Below are positions 18,073-28,083 of a stretch of DNA of 64,000 bases, piece after piece. The DNA comes from Neobacillus notoginsengisoli (GTDB lineage Bacteria; Bacillota; Bacilli; Bacillales; Cytobacillaceae). A program made the translations under genes and the position numbers. The notes beneath the pieces are model-generated. The model was not told where the DNA came from. It searched no databases and worked only from the letters and a program-made list of their open reading frames with translations. Each line of letters starts with the position of its first letter. The stretch's first letter is position 1. The stretch spans positions 186,001 to 250,000 of the forward strand of contig NZ_QWEG01000006.1 of NCBI RefSeq assembly GCF_003515685.1, written 5' to 3'.

Positions 18073-18111
18073 CAAAAAGGCATTCGCAATTTTACTGCGA
18101 ATGCCTTTTCG
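18073..18111. terminator. Bidirectional terminator between nadK2 and rarD
   Basis: AAAAAGGCATTCGCA and TGCGAATGCCTTTT are perfectly complementary around a seven-base loop, between convergent genes. Confidence 0.93.
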
Positions 18112-18112
18112 T

Positions 18113-19030
18113 TTAGTGGTTACGCATTCTCACGCCAACAGCAGCAAACAACCTTGTTTTTGAAAGCGAATAGAGTGTGAGCGCGGACCAGATAAAAATA
18201 AACGCGAGAAGTTGCAGTCCACTAAATTGCTCACCATAGACAAAGATCCCGAGCATTAAAGACAGCGTTGGAGCTATATATTGAAGAAATCCCAGCATGG
18301 ATAAAGGAATCTTCTGGGCCCCATTCGCAAAAAACAAAAGAGGAAGGGCTGTTACAACCCCTGCACCCGCCAGTAGAAGATGCGTACCGATATCAGTATG
18401 AAGATAGGCAGACGTGCCCTTTATCAGCATTAATATGAGATAGGCAAGTGCAATCGGAGTGACTGCCATCGTTTCAAGAGTCAAGCCGATTGAAGAGTCC
18501 ACTTTAATGAGTTTTTTTGCCAGGCCGTAAAACCCAAACGTAAAGGCCAAAGTCAAGGCAATCCAAGGAAAGCGCCCATATGAAAGTGAGATGATGATGA
18601 CTCCGATAAAGGCGAGGGCAAAGGAAACGTACTGCGCCTTCGTCAATTTTTCTTTCAGGACAATCATGCCAAGAAGAACACTCACGAGCGGATTGATGTA
18701 ATAGCCCATGCTCGCTTCGACCATTTGCCCGGTATTAACCGCCCAAATATACACCCCCCAGTTCCCGCTGATCAGCACTGAAGCGATCGATAAGGCATAA
18801 ATCTGCTTTCTTTGTGCCTTGAATTCTTTTAGAACTCCTAGAAAGGCTCCAAATTTCCCAGAAAACACTAGAAGTGCCAGCATGAAAACAAATGACCAAA
18901 AGACGCGGTTAGCGAGAATCTCAATTGCGTTTACATGACCTAGAAGTTTCCAGTAAATTGGCAGAAGGCCCCATAATAAATAGGAAAAGCCTGCCTGAAT
19001 GACCCCACTTTTTATTTCCTTGTTCCCCAT
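18113..19030 (-). CDS. rarD: EamA family transporter RarD
   Basis: A 305-residue integral membrane protein with ten hydrophobic segments in two EamA repeats. The RarD subgroup is recognisable from GFSYLLWGLLPIYWKLLGH at the N-terminus and from NWGVYIWAVNTGQMVEASMG near residue 90. Its substrate is not established. GAGG lies eight to nine bases before ATG. It stands alone, convergent with nadK2. Confidence 0.9.
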   Translation of the reverse strand: MGNKEIKSGVIQAGFSYLLWGLLPIYWKLLGHVNAIEILANRVFWSFVFMLALLVFSGKFGAFLGVLKEFKAQRKQIYALSIASVLISGNWGVYIWAVNTGQMVEASMGYYINPLVSVLLGMIVLKEKLTKAQYVSFALAFIGVIIISLSYGRFPWIALTLAFTFGFYGLAKKLIKVDSSIGLTLETMAVTPIALAYLILMLIKGTSAYLHTDIGTHLLLAGAGVVTALPLLFFANGAQKIPLSMLGFLQYIAPTLSLMLGIFVYGEQFSGLQLLAFIFIWSALTLYSLSKTRLFAAVGVRMRNH

Positions 19031-19149
19031 TATTTCGCGCCTCTATTCTTTCTAGTATCGAAGTATCTAATAATTATACATGATACTCCTTGGTAATGTT
19101 AAGTGGATTTTTATCCGCTTGTCACCTTCCTGATCCGAGGCAGTCCCAA

Positions 19150-20745
19150 TTAACCAATGTCATCTTTTTGATAGACAATTTCTTCTCCGATAACGGTCAT
19201 CACAGCTTTCGTTTGGTTAATGGTTTCCTTTGGGATTGAGAAAATATCCCGGTCCAATATTGTAAAGTCGGCTATGGAACCTTTCTTTATTTCGCCTCTA
19301 TCACTTTCATGACATGATGCATAGGCACCGCCTTTTGTATACAACGAAACAGCTTCAAAAACAGTCAGTGCCTCATTCCTGTTGTAAACCATTCCATTAA
19401 CTGTCCTATTTACCGCTGCATAAATTCCTAGAAAAGGATTCGGATTTTCAATTGGGGCATCAGATCCTCCTGTACAATGTATTCCCTTTTCAATCAAGGT
19501 CTTCCACGCATATGCATGCTGCATTCTTCGGCTGCCAATTCTGTCAATTACCCACGGGTAGTCGGATAGCATGAATACCGGCTGCAAATCCAGGACAATC
19601 GGAAGCTGCGCCGCCCGCTCGATCAGATCCCCCCGAAGAATTTGTGCATGGATGAGCCGGTCCCTGCCCGGACCGTTATGCGGATTCGCTTCAATTGTGT
19701 CAAGGCAGTACTCAAATGCTAAGTCGCCAATAGCATGAATGGCTACAGGCATTTGATGCTTTCTCGCCTCTCCGACAAGCATGCTCAGCTCCTCCCTGCT
19801 GAACATAGCGATACCCGATGTTTCCGGTGCATCACTATACGGTTCACTTAGAAGCGCTGTCCTCCCGCCAAGCGCCCCATCTGAAAATATTTTCATAGCC
19901 CCGAATTCAATCCACTCATTGCCGGCTGAATATGAAAACCCTTCATTTATGAATTCTTCAAGAACCCCGTGATGGACAAGCAGATGTGCCCTGAATTTCA
20001 AGCCATCCTCTTCAATTGCACGCTTTAATACCCTTAACGTTTTTGCAAAGCCGCCGTAGTAATTCAAGTCCTCTGTATGTACCCCGGTGATTCCCAAACT
20101 GTATAAGTCACGAATGGCTGCCTTTATTGATTTCACCATGTATTCTTCCGTCGCCTCAGGCAAAATGGAATAAACCATTTCCTGGGCACTGTCTTTTACA
20201 ACACCAGTTATCCTTCCATCTGTGTCTTTTTCAATGAGTCCTCCTGATGGGGAAGCAGTTTCATCATCAATTCCTGCCATTTTTAACGCAATTGAATTAG
20301 CCACACTGGCATGCCGGCAGATTCTCTTTAAAAGCACCGGCCTGCCGGGGGCAATTTCATCGAGCTCACTTTTATGCAAGGATTCAGGAGTTTCCCACAG
20401 GTTATCATTCCATCCTTCGCCAATAATCCATTCTCCGGCATTCATACCAATCGAATATTCTCTAACAGCATTAAGAACTTCTTTTTTCGTACTGTATGTA
20501 GATAAATCCAGCCTGACCAGCCTTTCCCCATGTCCAATCAGATGGATATGGCTGTCGACCAGGCCAGGAATCATCGTACAGCCTCTTAAATCAATCCGTT
20601 TCTCAATTTTCCCTACAAATGTATTTTCGAGCTCGGAAACTGGTCCTATAGCAGTTATCATCCCATCCTCGGTCAAGACAGCCTCTACTATTTTTCCTTC
20701 CGTACTCATTGTGTAGATTGGTCCTCCATACCATAATGTTGCCAT
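19150..20745 (-). CDS. ytcJ: Amidohydrolase YtcJ
   Basis: A 531-residue metal-dependent hydrolase of the amidohydrolase-3 family (EC 3.5 class). The metal ligands appear in DSHIHLIGHGERL near residue 64, HAIGDLAFEYCLDTIE near 335, HAQIL near 365 and GSDAPIENPNPFLGIYAAVN near 440. The natural substrate is unknown. AAGGAGA precedes ATG. It follows the acyl-CoA synthetase gene on the same strand but a terminator lies between them. Confidence 0.9.
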   Translation of the reverse strand: MATLWYGGPIYTMSTEGKIVEAVLTEDGMITAIGPVSELENTFVGKIEKRIDLRGCTMIPGLVDSHIHLIGHGERLVRLDLSTYSTKKEVLNAVREYSIGMNAGEWIIGEGWNDNLWETPESLHKSELDEIAPGRPVLLKRICRHASVANSIALKMAGIDDETASPSGGLIEKDTDGRITGVVKDSAQEMVYSILPEATEEYMVKSIKAAIRDLYSLGITGVHTEDLNYYGGFAKTLRVLKRAIEEDGLKFRAHLLVHHGVLEEFINEGFSYSAGNEWIEFGAMKIFSDGALGGRTALLSEPYSDAPETSGIAMFSREELSMLVGEARKHQMPVAIHAIGDLAFEYCLDTIEANPHNGPGRDRLIHAQILRGDLIERAAQLPIVLDLQPVFMLSDYPWVIDRIGSRRMQHAYAWKTLIEKGIHCTGGSDAPIENPNPFLGIYAAVNRTVNGMVYNRNEALTVFEAVSLYTKGGAYASCHESDRGEIKKGSIADFTILDRDIFSIPKETINQTKAVMTVIGEEIVYQKDDIG

Positions 20746-20778
20746 CTTTCTATCTCCTTCTCGTGTTTGTCTAAATCT

Positions 20779-20810
20779 TAAAGCAGGCGGGAGCTCCGCC
20801 TGCTTTACCT
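20779..20810 (-). terminator. Terminator of the acyl-CoA synthetase gene
   Basis: AAAGCAGGCGG-AGCTC-CCGCCTGCTTT is a perfect hairpin with a following AT-rich run on the minus strand. Confidence 0.85.
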
Positions 20811-20839
20811 TATTGCTATTGTCCCCGGCAAGATACTCG

Positions 20840-22423
20840 TTAGTTTCTTCGGGTGGATGCCATTTCTTTTTGCCTCAGTTCGATTCTACGGATTTTTCCT
20901 GACGTCGTTTTTGGCAGCTCATCAATAAATTCAATTTTCCGAGGGTATTTATAAGGAGCAGTCAGTTTTTTCACATGCTCTTGCAATACTTTGATAAGCT
21001 CATTTTCTTCCATTGAAGACGGTTCTCGTAAAACGATAAACGCCTTTACAATATTTCCTCGTATTTCATCAGGACTGGCTACGACTGCGCATTCACTGAC
21101 AAGCGGATGCTTTACGAGCGCATCCTCAACTTCAAACGGCCCGATTGTATATCCCGAACTGATGATAATATCATCGCCCCGCCCTTCAAACCAAAAGTAA
21201 CCTTCTTCGTCCTTTTTAGCTTTATCACCTGTTATATAGTAATCACCCCTGAATTGCATGGCTGTTCGCTCAGGGTCTTTGTAATAATTTTTGAAAAGCG
21301 CGGGGGATTCTATATGGACTGCAATATCGCCGACTTCACCAGGACCACAAACTTCTCCCTGCTCGTTGACGATTTCAACTTTGTTTCCCGGTGTCGGCTT
21401 GCCCATGGATCCCGGCCTTAATTCCATGTCTTTTGTAATGCCAACGAGCAGCGTGTTTTCAGTCTGTCCGTAGCCGTCTCTGACATCAATCGAAAAATGT
21501 TTTTTAAAGGTATCAATCACTTCACGATTTAGCGGTTCCCCGGCCGAAACGGCACTGTGCAGCTTCGGAAGATTGTAATCCTGCAAATTATCCGCTTTGG
21601 CCATGATTCTGTATTCAGTCGGTGTGCAGCATAATACATTGACTTCATGTTTTTCAAGGAGCTGCAAATATTTTTGGGGATCAAATTTTCCGTGGTAAAC
21701 AAGGCCAGTCGCACCTGAACCAAGAACAGACAGGAATGGGCTCCAAATCCACTTTTGCCAGCCAGGTCCGGCTGTTGCCCAAACTGTATCCCCCTCGTTG
21801 ATGCAGAGCCAATTAGGCGCAGCGGTCCTAAGATGCGCATATGCCCAGCCATGTGTATGGACGACCCCTTTCGGATTTCCCGTTGTTCCCGATGTGTAGG
21901 ATAAAAAGGCCATATCATCCTTGCCGGTTTTAGCTACCTCCATCTGCGCGGAAGCTTTTTCCATTGCTTCGTCAAGGAAGTACCAACCATCAACACGCCT
22001 GCCGACAGACAGCTTTATAAGACCATCCTTGTCAATGTTTTCAAACTCACCCGTAAAAGGATAATAGCTTACAACCGCTCTCACATCCCCATGTGAAATC
22101 CTATACGACAAGTCCTTCTCACGGAGCATTTCCGAACTTGGAATAACAGCAAGCCCAGCTTTAAGCGCGGCAAGATATACGACATAGGCCTCGATCAAGC
22201 GGGGGATGACAACGAGCAGTTTATCGCCTTTTTCTAGGCCAGATTCAAGCAAGACATTCCCCACTTTGTTTACTTGTTTCATTAATTCCCCGTATGTAAT
22301 GTTCTTTGTTGCACCTGCTTCATCTTCCCAGATTAGAGCCAGTTTCTCTTCATTTGCGGCGAAGCGTTCAACCTCGGAAACGAGATTATATTGTTGCGGT
22401 GCGATCAGTTCATTCCGGTCCAT
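20840..22423 (-). CDS. ytcI: Acyl-CoA synthetase YtcI (AMP-forming)
   Basis: A 527-residue ANL-superfamily ligase activating a carboxylic acid through an acyl-adenylate to acyl-CoA. Motifs are the P-loop YTSGTTGNPKGVVHTHGW near residue 175, RDGYGQTENTLL near 318, the hinge ITGDKAKKDEEGYFWFEGR near 395 and the C-terminal lysine motif KTTSGKIRRIELRQ near 508. It is shorter than AcsA and probably takes a short or branched-chain acid. GGGAGGG precedes ATG. Confidence 0.9.
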   Translation of the reverse strand: MDRNELIAPQQYNLVSEVERFAANEEKLALIWEDEAGATKNITYGELMKQVNKVGNVLLESGLEKGDKLLVVIPRLIEAYVVYLAALKAGLAVIPSSEMLREKDLSYRISHGDVRAVVSYYPFTGEFENIDKDGLIKLSVGRRVDGWYFLDEAMEKASAQMEVAKTGKDDMAFLSYTSGTTGNPKGVVHTHGWAYAHLRTAAPNWLCINEGDTVWATAGPGWQKWIWSPFLSVLGSGATGLVYHGKFDPQKYLQLLEKHEVNVLCCTPTEYRIMAKADNLQDYNLPKLHSAVSAGEPLNREVIDTFKKHFSIDVRDGYGQTENTLLVGITKDMELRPGSMGKPTPGNKVEIVNEQGEVCGPGEVGDIAVHIESPALFKNYYKDPERTAMQFRGDYYITGDKAKKDEEGYFWFEGRGDDIIISSGYTIGPFEVEDALVKHPLVSECAVVASPDEIRGNIVKAFIVLREPSSMEENELIKVLQEHVKKLTAPYKYPRKIEFIDELPKTTSGKIRRIELRQKEMASTRRN

Positions 22424-22528
22424 TTACTTTCCCTCCCTAAAATTTCTTCCGTCTCCATTATATAAAATTTTTCAAAGATTATAAATTTTTATTTCCTAAA
22501 TAATGCTTGCTGCAATTCCAAGACAATC

Positions 22529-22557
22529 AAAAAGGAGCGGTTTTACCCGCTCCCTGT
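22529..22557 (-). terminator. Terminator of the SASP gene
   Basis: GGAGCGG-TTTTA-CCGCTCC as read on the plus strand; on the minus strand the second arm is followed by TTTTTGATTG. Confidence 0.85.
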
Positions 22558-22578
22558 AGCCATATTATTTGATTTTTG

Positions 22579-22782
22579 TTACCTAGAGAAACCTCCGCCA
22601 AGTTGCTGTTGAGCCATAGAAACGAGACGCTTAGTGATTTCACCACCGACAGATCCGTTAGCGCGTGAAGTAGTTTCTGCACCAAGGTTTACGCCGAATT
22701 CAGAAGCGATTTCTACCTTCATTTGTTGAAGAGCTTGTTCAGCTCCTGGAACTAGAAGTTGGTTGCTGCTGTTGTTAGCCAT
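22579..22782 (-). CDS. sspA: Alpha/beta-type small acid-soluble spore protein
   Basis: A 67-residue DNA-binding spore protein that coats forespore DNA and protects it from UV. The germination protease cleavage region [17 protein letters not shown] lies near residue 23, and the second family motif [20 protein letters not shown] near 44. AAGGAGGTGA precedes ATG. The promoter upstream matches sigma-G closely. The ssp letter is a generic assignment; which paralogue this is cannot be told here. It marks the organism as an endospore former. Confidence 0.95.
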   Translation of the reverse strand: MANNSSNQLLVPGAEQALQQMKVEIASEFGVNLGAETTSRANGSVGGEITKRLVSMAQQQLGGGFSR

Positions 22783-22805
22783 GTGATTTCACCTCCTTGT
22801 GAGTA

Positions 22806-22835
22806 TAGAATGTGTAAACTCATAAAGGTTCATTC
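22806..22835 (-). promoter_or_regulatory. Sigma-G promoter of the SASP gene
   Basis: On the minus strand GAATG (22835-22831), an 18-bp spacer and CATTCTA (22812-22806) fit the forespore sigma-G consensus GHATR-18-CATNHTA at every position. It lies just upstream of the strong SASP ribosome site. Confidence 0.8.
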
Positions 22836-22923
22836 AACACAGCTTCTGGTAATTGTTCACAGCTTTTTCACAAATCTTGGAATCGTTAACGTTGGTCTGG
22901 CGCGGTAATCTACTTTAATTAAT

Positions 22924-24132
22924 CTAAAAAAGATTGTCCATTCCAACTGTTTTGCTACTATAACCAGGGGTGATCCTGATTGTTTCTGTTCCTTCAACCG
23001 CACTTGCTTCAATTGGCTCAAACTCGAGAAAACTTTCATAGTACAGAACTTTATCTTTCTTAGGCTTTGTTTTTGGAGATGATGGAACAAATATAGTACA
23101 ACAATCCTCATATGGCAGAATAGAGATGTCATAAGTGCCTAATTCTGTTGCCACTTCAATAATCTCGGTTTTGTCCATTGATATCAACGGCCGAAGTACC
23201 GGTGTATTTGTCACATCATTTATCGCATACATGCTTTCGAGTGTCTGGCTGGCAACCTGGCCAAGGCTTTCCCCAGTAATAATTGCAAGTCCGCCCTGTT
23301 TTTTACGAATTTGATCAGCAATCCGAAGCATCGATCTCCTGGTCGCAGTCATTGAATAGTTTTCAGGAATCTGCGCTTTGATAGCCTGCTGAACCTCTGT
23401 AAAGGGAACAATATGCAGGAGAATGCTTCCACTGACTTCAGATAGCTTTTCAGCCAGGTCAATTACTTTTTGCTTTGCCCGTTCGCTTGTGAACGGAGGG
23501 CTGTGGAAATGGATTGCTTCCAATTCGACTCCCCGCTTCATCGCTAAATATCCAGCAACCGGACTGTCAATCCCTCCTGATAGCATAAGCATCGCTTTAC
23601 CGCCGGTTCCAATCGGAAGGCCACCCGCTCCTCTGATCGTTTCACAGGAAAGGTAAACAGCCTCCTTCCTCACTTCGATTTGAAGATTGATATCAGGTTT
23701 TCTAACATTCACCGTAATGCCAGGGAAGCTTGTTAGAATAAATGCCCCGAACAGTTGATTAATGCCGTCTGTATCCAATTCAAACGTTTTGTCTGATCGT
23801 TTTGCAGTGATTTTAAACGTCTTTCCTTCTGTATAAAAGGATTTCATTAATGTAAATGCAGCTTCCTTCATTGCTGGAATATCCCTTTCCGTCCGGATTG
23901 CCGGGCTCAAGGAGTGAATGCCGAAGACCTTCCTTACTTTTTCAATAACCGGTTCACTCGGTGCACCATTCAGGAGGATATGCATCCGATCTCTTTCAGC
24001 GTCAATTTCTATAGAAGGATGACCTGCTAATGCATATTTTATTCCCTTTTTCAGTTTTTCTACAAATTTCCCCCTATTGCGTTTCTTTGTGGAAATTTCT
24101 CCATATCTGATTAATATCCTGTCATATTGCAT
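22924..24132 (-). CDS. thiI: tRNA 4-thiouridine synthase ThiI
   Basis: A 402-residue enzyme that adenylates U8 of tRNA and transfers sulfur to it. It has a ferredoxin-like domain and THUMP domain (about residues 1-165) and a PP-loop ATPase domain with MLMLSGGIDSPVAGYLAMK near 183. It ends near residue 400 without the rhodanese domain of E. coli ThiI, the usual Bacillus form, in which a dedicated cysteine desulfurase supplies sulfur directly. Its ATG abuts the stop codon of that desulfurase gene, so the two are coupled. Confidence 0.95.
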   Translation of the reverse strand: MQYDRILIRYGEISTKKRNRGKFVEKLKKGIKYALAGHPSIEIDAERDRMHILLNGAPSEPVIEKVRKVFGIHSLSPAIRTERDIPAMKEAAFTLMKSFYTEGKTFKITAKRSDKTFELDTDGINQLFGAFILTSFPGITVNVRKPDINLQIEVRKEAVYLSCETIRGAGGLPIGTGGKAMLMLSGGIDSPVAGYLAMKRGVELEAIHFHSPPFTSERAKQKVIDLAEKLSEVSGSILLHIVPFTEVQQAIKAQIPENYSMTATRRSMLRIADQIRKKQGGLAIITGESLGQVASQTLESMYAINDVTNTPVLRPLISMDKTEIIEVATELGTYDISILPYEDCCTIFVPSSPKTKPKKDKVLYYESFLEFEPIEASAVEGTETIRITPGYSSKTVGMDNLF

Positions 24133-25275
24133 TTATTTCAAAACCTTTCCCAGTTTAGCAACTGTTTTTTCAATGGCTAGGAGGACATTTTTTGCTTCTT
24201 CAAGTGTATTTTCAAATGACAGGCTTATTCTGACGGCACTGCTTGCCAATTCATCATCAACACCCATAGCAAGTAGCGTCCTACTCGCGGTTTTCTTTTT
24301 GGAAGAACATGCGCTTGTTGTCGATACGTAAATCCCCATTTCTTCGAGGCTATGGACAAAGGTCTCAGCCTTAATACCTGGGACTGAAAAATTGATAATA
24401 TGCGGTGCTGCTCCTGCCAATGGCGTGTTAATGGCAACTCCTTTCATCTCGTCAAGTCCATCCATCAATTTTGCCCTAATTTCATTCATCGTGTCCAGTC
24501 TCTCAGTCCTTTGCTCGAGAGATATTCTTAATGCTTTCGCCATGGCCACGGCCCCAGCGGGATTTTCCGTACCTCCACGGCGAAGGTTTTCCTGGCTTCC
24601 CCCTGATAAAAGAGGCTCCAGCCTGATCCCTTTTTTAATATACAGGCCCCCGCTCCCTTTCAGCCCGTGAAATTTATGAGCAGAAAAAGAATACATGTCT
24701 ACTTCTGCTTCTTTCAAATTCAGCGGAATTTTCCCTGCTCCCTGTACTCCATCCACATGGAATAAGACTTTCGGAAAGGCCCTTAGCATTTGGCCAATTT
24801 CCTCTATTGGCTGGATCGTCCCCGTCTCATTATTGACATGCATGACTGAAACGAGGATCGTTTCGTCGGTCATCGCATCCCTGATATCGGCGGGAGATAC
24901 CCTTCCTTGGGTGTCGACTGGCAAAAAGGTCACCTTGTAACCGTGCTTTTCCAGCTGGTTGAACGATTCACGTACAGATGCATGTTCCACCGCAGTCGTA
25001 ATCAGATGGTTTCCCCTAGTTCGATAGGCTGCGGCTGCCCCTTTGAGCGCAAGATTGTTACTCTCGGTACCTCCAGATGTGAAGCAAATTTCCTCTGCTT
25101 CCACCTCAAGCAAACCGGCAATTTGCATCCTTGCCTGGCTAAGTAGTTTTTCAGCGGTCGCCCCAATCCCATGAAGGGATGAAGGATTGCCGAAGAACTC
25201 ACTGGATACTTTCATAAATGAATCTAGTACTTCTTTAAAAGGCTTTGTTGTTGCGCTGTTATCAAAATAAATCAT
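24133..25275 (-). CDS. nifZ: Cysteine desulfurase NifZ, partner of ThiI
   Basis: A 380-residue PLP enzyme of the NifS/IscS family. It has SGGTESNNLALKGA near residue 68, the PLP lysine in SFSAHKFHGLKGSGGLY near 203 and the persulfide cysteine in VSTTSACSSKKKTASR near 326. In B. subtilis NifZ donates sulfur to ThiI for tRNA thiolation, and the abutting gene order here supports the same role. It lies between ezrA and thiI, as in B. subtilis. Confidence 0.95.
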   Translation of the reverse strand: MIYFDNSATTKPFKEVLDSFMKVSSEFFGNPSSLHGIGATAEKLLSQARMQIAGLLEVEAEEICFTSGGTESNNLALKGAAAAYRTRGNHLITTAVEHASVRESFNQLEKHGYKVTFLPVDTQGRVSPADIRDAMTDETILVSVMHVNNETGTIQPIEEIGQMLRAFPKVLFHVDGVQGAGKIPLNLKEAEVDMYSFSAHKFHGLKGSGGLYIKKGIRLEPLLSGGSQENLRRGGTENPAGAVAMAKALRISLEQRTERLDTMNEIRAKLMDGLDEMKGVAINTPLAGAAPHIINFSVPGIKAETFVHSLEEMGIYVSTTSACSSKKKTASRTLLAMGVDDELASSAVRISLSFENTLEEAKNVLLAIEKTVAKLGKVLK

Positions 25276-25352
25276 CCTATTGCCCCCATTATCTTTTCAC
25301 CTATATTTATAATGTAATCACAGCTATCCACAATATCCAGAAATGGAAGAGA

Positions 25353-25394
25353 AAAGGACCGATCAGCCTGTATGCGGGCACATCGGTCCTTGAA
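25353..25394 (-). terminator. Terminator of ezrA
   Basis: AAGGACCGAT and ATCGGTCCTT flank a loop on the minus strand, followed by TTCTCTTCC. Confidence 0.7.
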
Positions 25395-25396
25395 TA

Positions 25397-27085
25397 TTAA
25401 TCATTTGAAATAAAGGTTTCAATCTTTTTAATTGCCCCTGGATCAATTTCTTCAATGGATGTAGCCGCCTGCTCGAGGGCTGTCTGGTAATCGAAATTCC
25501 TAAAAGATTTTTCAGCCTCCGAAAGTCCTTTCGCTACAGAAGGATATTTGCTGCGATATCTGTTGCCGTATTGAATGACCCTCTCGGCAAGTTTGACGTT
25601 TTCCACCATTTCCTTGGTCGTATCCGCCAGCTTCTCAATCGTCAATTGGGCAATTTCCAGATGCTGTTTTACTCCATTCACATCAAGTGGCTTTTCCTCA
25701 AGCTTCTCGATAACTTTCTGAATGCTTTCGTTTCCATCCTCCAGCAAATACGTGTACTCCTCGGGAAGGCCTGGAATATTGCTCCTTGAAACAAGCCTAG
25801 TCGTATCGGTGATTTTTCTCATTAGCTCCCTGACAGCTTCTTTTGCTTCCATTTCATCTTTCCTAAGATCGCTCAACTTTCTCGAGAAATTCAGTTGGTC
25901 TGTGTGGAACGCTTCCAAATCGGCTCTAATCTCTTCCAATTCAGTGCTAAGTGAGGTTTGGGCAGTTTCATTGAGATTTATTTTTTCCTCCAAAATTTCA
26001 AACCGCGTTACAAGGTCAGCTAACTTCTTTTCAAGTTTTCTTTGAAAAGCAAGTTCATTGTCCGATAAATGGTACGTTACCTGGACATGGGATACTTCGG
26101 ATTTCAGCTTTCCATTTGCCTCCAAAATCCGTTCGAGTACATCGCTCGATACATCCTTTTTCTCCAGAATAAAATGTTTTGCATGTACCTCTTTTTCCAA
26201 TAGATCCATTAAGTAGTCAATACGGCCTCTAATATTTATCGTGCCTTCCTCAACTTTTTCGATCTGGACATCTTCAATCAAAGACATATAGACGGCAAGT
26301 TCTTTTTCAAGCTTATCTGCCTCTGTTTCAATCTCCAGATGTTCAAGATAATAGCCTTGTCCAGTCATTTCCTTTTGTCCGGCTCTTAATTCAGCTATTT
26401 GCGAAGGCAGCAACGACTGGCATTCAATCAACAGCTGGGGAATTCGGTCCATTTGAAGATGGATATCTTCGAGCTGCTTTCTAAGGCTTAGGACAATCTC
26501 CCTTGCCTGGAGGTAATCACCATGATTTGTCCTTTCCTCAAACTCCTTGAAGTTTGCCATTGCTTCATCAAGAATTTGTTCAAGCTTCTTTTCAGCACTA
26601 CCGTAACTGAGCCTATGAGCGAGCAGGGTTTTTCTTGATTCCCTGTACAGTTCTCTCAATTCTTCAATTTCAACCTTGTTTTTCTCTTCGCTGCCAACGA
26701 GCTCCTTGAGCTCTGTCAAAATTCGTTTAATCCATTCCTCTATTTCCTCGAGTTTTGCATGAATTGCACGCTGAACCTCTTTTGCTTTGCCAAATCTATA
26801 CTTATCTATGTACTCTTCCCCATCAAACAGCATTTCTTCCAGATCGGGCAGCATGACAGTGACAACCTCATCCCACTCACTCCGCCAGCGCTCGAACATC
26901 TCCTCTGTCTGGCCGGTCATATTCAGCTGCTTGACCCTGGACATCTCGGCTAATACAGGTCTGTCCATAATATCCAGCTTCCAAGCTTCGAGCTTGTCGA
27001 TTTCCTTATAATGTTTCCTTTTTATAAAATATCCTATGATAAATAATGCAATAACAAGGAAAATAAATCCGATAATGAGCTCCAT
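25397..27085 (-). CDS. ezrA: Septation ring formation regulator EzrA
   Basis: A 562-residue bitopic membrane protein that restrains FtsZ ring assembly and links it to the division machinery. One N-terminal transmembrane helix (about residues 2-20) with the outside N-terminus is followed by a long cytoplasmic spectrin-like coiled-coil region. The family-typical QY-patch equivalent falls near residue 510 in VIQYGNRYRSKYPSV. Length is normal. GGGGGATC precedes ATG. It lies between refZ and nifZ as in B. subtilis. Confidence 0.96.
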   Translation of the reverse strand: MELIIGFIFLVIALFIIGYFIKRKHYKEIDKLEAWKLDIMDRPVLAEMSRVKQLNMTGQTEEMFERWRSEWDEVVTVMLPDLEEMLFDGEEYIDKYRFGKAKEVQRAIHAKLEEIEEWIKRILTELKELVGSEEKNKVEIEELRELYRESRKTLLAHRLSYGSAEKKLEQILDEAMANFKEFEERTNHGDYLQAREIVLSLRKQLEDIHLQMDRIPQLLIECQSLLPSQIAELRAGQKEMTGQGYYLEHLEIETEADKLEKELAVYMSLIEDVQIEKVEEGTINIRGRIDYLMDLLEKEVHAKHFILEKKDVSSDVLERILEANGKLKSEVSHVQVTYHLSDNELAFQRKLEKKLADLVTRFEILEEKINLNETAQTSLSTELEEIRADLEAFHTDQLNFSRKLSDLRKDEMEAKEAVRELMRKITDTTRLVSRSNIPGLPEEYTYLLEDGNESIQKVIEKLEEKPLDVNGVKQHLEIAQLTIEKLADTTKEMVENVKLAERVIQYGNRYRSKYPSVAKGLSEAEKSFRNFDYQTALEQAATSIEEIDPGAIKKIETFISND

Positions 27086-27453
27086 ACGATCCCCCTGTTT
27101 CCTATGTAAACGAACAAAAGTCGAATTTTGATATAAAAGTTCCAGAATACCTTATTCTGATTGCCTTTATGATAACATGGAAACGACATTTTTTGACTAT
27201 TAATTTCATATTTTTTTGAAATACTGCATTTTTGGCCGCAACCATGCTGATAAAGCGTGCGAACCATAGAGAGTTATGTTCAATTCAACTACAATGATGG
27301 ATGAATTGCAAATGATTCACTTACACACAATGGTGGAATTTTACCCAGGGGGTTTCGGGGCAGGAAAGAGCATAAAAATGCGAACCGCTGCACGAATATA
27401 ACCTCCCACGAACAGCCGTCCGCTAAAAAGCTTGCTTATTTAATTACAGGATA
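27086..27453. other. Gene-free interval between ezrA and refZ
   Basis: These 368 bp hold the ezrA upstream region, which is AT-rich and has a possible -10 element but no convincing promoter pair. The refZ downstream region has no clear hairpin. I see no gene, repeat or RNA here. Confidence 0.5.
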
Positions 27454-28083
27454 TCAACTGACCGCTGAGGGAATTCCAACAGTTGTACTCAAAATCGTAC
27501 CTTCAAGCCACAGTTCTATCTGCTCCAAATATTTCTCCGCAAAATAGCGTTCATGCGGAAAGACATGGAGAACTTCGGTTATATAATGAGGATTCAGGAA
27601 AGGCATTGTAAGAAGCCCCTTTAACTGGATTAACGCATAATCTGGGGAATGTTTGCGGAATTCGCCTCTTTTCATTCCCGTCTCCAACATTTCCTGAAAG
27701 TAGTACTTTTCCTTTTGAAAGTAAGTGGACATAATTTCTCTCACTATTTGGGAATCGAGCGACATTTCCCTTGCAATAAAGCGGGACATCTGGATATTGG
27801 AACATTGGAAATAGAGGATATTTTCCAATGCTTTTTTTAGGCAGGCAGCAGCCCCGGAGTCTAACAAAGGGAGTGACTCCTCGATTTGTTTGATGTACCG
27901 TTCAAAATAATCGGTAAAGCAATATTCCAACAGGCCTAGCTTATTATCAAAATAATAACTAATGGTAGATGGGTTTGCATTTGCTTTTGCCGCAATGTCC
28001 CGAATCGACGTTCCGGCGTAACCCTTCGTATTGAAAAGTGCTATAGCTGCAGTGACGATTGCTTTTTTAGAGTTTTTCCGCAT
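27454..28083 (-). CDS. refZ: TetR-family DNA-binding protein RefZ (YttP)
   Basis: A 209-residue TetR-type protein. In B. subtilis RefZ binds sites near the replication origin and affects FtsZ placement at the onset of sporulation. The helix-turn-helix is near residues 8-50 (KAIVTAAIALFNTKGYAGTS, then IRDIAAKANANPSTISYYF). The remainder is the ligand or dimer domain. The ATG at 28083 follows GGGAGG by eight bases; 40 codons of open frame upstream are not coding. Its place beside ezrA and the GAF gene matches B. subtilis. No RefZ-binding motif was recognised in the window. Confidence 0.9.
   Translation of the reverse strand: MRKNSKKAIVTAAIALFNTKGYAGTSIRDIAAKANANPSTISYYFDNKLGLLEYCFTDYFERYIKQIEESLPLLDSGAAACLKKALENILYFQCSNIQMSRFIAREMSLDSQIVREIMSTYFQKEKYYFQEMLETGMKRGEFRKHSPDYALIQLKGLLTMPFLNPHYITEVLHVFPHERYFAEKYLEQIELWLEGTILSTTVGIPSAVS

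Noticed and set aside
27290-27453. RefZ-binding motif near refZ
   Set aside because: I looked for a palindromic site in the gap and saw none that I could defend.
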